Assembly: GCA_019911785.1 (NCBI GenBank)
Contig: JAIOJM010000093.1
Coordinates: forward strand, 1-6,372
Origin: Sulfuricella sp.
Lineage (GTDB): Bacteria > Pseudomonadota > Gammaproteobacteria > Burkholderiales > Sulfuricellaceae
Direction of reading: 5' to 3'
DNA length: 6,372 nt
Under the pieces are notes generated by a model. It searched no databases. It was not told where the DNA came from and saw only the letters and a program-made list of their open reading frames with translations. The position numbers were made by a program, and so were the translations under genes. Shown in pieces: positions 5,762 to 6,372 of the stretch; positions within the stretch are counted from its first letter, which is position 1, and the number at the start of each line of letters is the position of its first letter.

Positions 5762-5989
5762 ATGAATTTATGCGATGTTTTGGTACATATCGATGAAGAG
5801 CTTAGTGCGGAGCAAAGAAATGCGCTGGAGGAAGACATGCGGGCACTTCCCGGCGTTGTTGCGCCACGCTTTAACCCGGGGCGGGACCATCTGATGCTGG
5901 TCGCATTCGATGCCGACAAAGTAACCCACGCCTCGCTTCTGGGAAGAGTGCGGACGCATGGCTACAAGGCGCAGCTGGTCGGCGCGTGA
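5762..5989 (+). CDS. Small ferredoxin-like (HMA-type fold) protein lacking the CxxC metal site
   Basis: A 75-aa cytoplasmic protein with no signal peptide or membrane segment. The order of predicted elements, strand (CDVLVHI), helix (SAEQRNALEEDMRALPG), strand (VVAPRFNPG), strand (HLMLVAFD), helix (THASLLGRVRTHG) and strand (YKAQLVG), gives the beta-alpha-beta-beta-alpha-beta pattern of heavy-metal-associated domains. The typical LPGV, FDxxxV and terminal GYxAxLV signatures of that fold are present. The usual GMTCxxC metal loop is absent; the only cysteine is Cys4, near the N-terminus, so classical copper-chaperone function is unlikely. The start is well supported by AGGAG (5751-5755) six bases before the ATG. 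It lies 59 bp after tetR behind an operator-like site and 52 bp before the tusA-like remnant, suggesting co-regulation by the TetR protein. The function is unknown. Confidence 0.82.
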   Translation: MNLCDVLVHIDEELSAEQRNALEEDMRALPGVVAPRFNPGRDHLMLVAFDADKVTHASLLGRVRTHGYKAQLVGA

Positions 5990-5996
5990 TATCTTC

Positions 5997-6012
5997 TGTC
6001 TTCCTCAAGACA
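5997..6012. other. Short intergenic hairpin before the tusA-like gene
   Basis: TGTCTT (5997-6002) and AAGACA (6007-6012) form a perfect 6-bp inverted repeat with a CCTC loop. It lies between the stop of the HMA-like gene and the ribosome-binding site of the tusA-like gene. It is followed by AAAACTGATTTT rather than a T run, so it is not a good terminator. It may affect mRNA processing, stability or differential expression, or may be a chance match. Confidence 0.35.
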
Positions 6013-6041
6013 AAAACTGATTTTCCTTAAGGAGAAATGCT

Positions 6042-6167
6042 ATGAACATAGACAAAGAACTGGATGCGCGCGGTTTGAACTGCCCCCTGTCGATACTGCG
6101 TACCAAGAAGGCTCTGGCTGAGATCAGTGCCGGCGGCGAATTCGTGTTTTTAATGCGCAAACATTAA
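6042..6167 (+). pseudogene. tusA: tusA-like sulfur-carrier gene with in-frame internal deletion (41 codons)
   Basis: TusA-family proteins (about 75-80 aa) are sulfur carriers in tRNA thiolation and, in sulfur oxidisers, in the cytoplasmic Dsr/Hdr routes; the sulfur is bound to the cysteine of a CPxP motif. Here the N-terminus is typical: LDARGLNCPLSILRTKKAL (7-25), with the active Cys at residue 14. After ISAGGE (28-33) the sequence passes directly to FVFLMRKH and stops. That ending looks like the normal last strand of the family, while the middle (strand 2 with its ATDPGS-like turn, helix 2 and strand 3, about 30-35 residues) is missing. A full-length gene may thus have lost an in-frame segment, perhaps by recombination between GGCGGCGAA-like copies. 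In CPxP the second Pro is Ser (CPLS). Translation signals remain excellent (AAGGAG at 6029-6034, seven bases before the ATG), so a 41-aa peptide could still be made, but it is unlikely to fold as TusA. Confidence 0.8.
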
Positions 6168-6255
6168 ACCAGATTGTCCATTGGAATGCTCGTCATGTAG
6201 GAGCGCCGCCCTCGGCGCGAATGCGACCATGAATCGCGGCCAACCCCCATCCCAA

Positions 6256-6279
6256 CCTTCCCCCGCTTGCGGGGGAAGG
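6256..6279. repeat. GC-rich hairpin 1 in the terminal element
   Basis: The arms CCTTCCCCCGC (6256-6266) and GCGGGGGAAGG (6269-6279) pair perfectly around TT. It shares the core CCCGCTTGCGGG with the next hairpin. There is no T run after it, so it is not a standard terminator, although so strong a stem could stall RNA polymerase or block 3' decay of the upstream transcript. Confidence 0.75.
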
Positions 6280-6289
6280 GGCGATCGTC

Positions 6290-6313
6290 TCCCCTCCCGC
6301 TTGCGGGAGGGGA
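6290..6313. repeat. GC-rich hairpin 2 in the terminal element
   Basis: The arms TCCCCTCCCGC (6290-6300) and GCGGGAGGGGA (6303-6313) pair perfectly around TT. It lies 10 bp after hairpin 1 and has the same CCCGCTTGCGGG core, so the two appear to be diverged copies of one stem-loop unit of a kind found dispersed in proteobacterial genomes. Confidence 0.75.
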
Positions 6314-6372
6314 TTGAGGGGAGGGCTGGCGCCGCTCCCACAACGGTGTTTTGGCTCTATATGGACAATCTG

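Larger units (their letters stand above)
6170..6372. mobile_element. 203-bp non-coding MITE-like element with 12-bp terminal inverted repeats and nested REP-type hairpins
   Basis: The ends CAGATTGTCCAT (6170-6181) and ATGGACAATCTG (6361-6372) are perfect reverse complements. Nested inside is a second, imperfect inverted pair, TGTAGGAGCGCCGCC (6196-6210) and GGCGCCGCTCCCACA (6328-6342), matching at 13 of 15 positions and resembling GTAGGAGCG-type REP sequences of proteobacteria. Inside that are hairpins at 6203-6218, 6256-6279 and 6290-6313. No open reading frame of substance is present. The element starts 2 bp after the tusA-like stop. The window ends on its last base, so a target duplication cannot be checked, and the inverted repeat may extend further. 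Confidence 0.6.

Noticed and set aside
6150..6341. 63-codon minus-strand frame across the terminal element
   Set aside because: It is a translation of the hairpin repeats (Pro/Arg/Gly-rich) with no coding signs.

Overview
The window looks like chromosomal DNA from a GC-rich Gram-negative bacterium, most likely a betaproteobacterium near the Nitrosomonadales, where sulfur- and iron-oxidising groups are common. The grounds are an outer-membrane TonB-dependent receptor, strongly G/C-biased third codon positions, a TusA-family gene, and interspersed repeats (AACCGCAGAGACGCAGAG and GTAGGAGCG types) of a kind seen in such genomes. The taxon is inference; no marker gene is present.

Left part (1-4343, plus strand): the 3' half of a TonB-dependent receptor, then a 189-bp gap largely filled by an inverted-repeat element with a tandem octamer, then a periplasmic ABC-type substrate-binding protein, and 10 bp later a membrane-bound CHASE8-HAMP-GGDEF-EAL protein with intact cyclase, phosphodiesterase and inhibitory-site residues. 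No permease or ATPase is visible. The three genes would span outer membrane, periplasm and inner membrane, so they can be read as a ligand-sensing chain that sets cyclic-di-GMP. That link is inference from gene order.

Middle part (4344-5075): directly after the TAG stop of the GGDEF-EAL gene, 48 more coding-like codons run in the same frame to a TAA. A perfect 20-bp palindrome follows and probably terminates transcription from both sides. A minus-strand psiF-family gene follows, encoding a small secreted protein with two copies of one repeat. Its upstream region carries a perfect TATAAT box and is shared with a divergent tetR gene.

Right part (5076-6372, plus strand): a TetR-family repressor, a 75-aa ferredoxin-like (HMA-type) small protein without metal-binding cysteines, and a tusA-like gene reduced to 41 codons by what looks like an in-frame internal deletion. 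Half-sites CATACC and GGTAT occur in the tetR promoter and again before the small gene, so the repressor probably controls itself and the cassette. From 2 bp after the tusA stop to the last base lies a 203-bp non-coding element with perfect 12-bp terminal inverted repeats, a REP-like inner inverted repeat and two strong hairpins.
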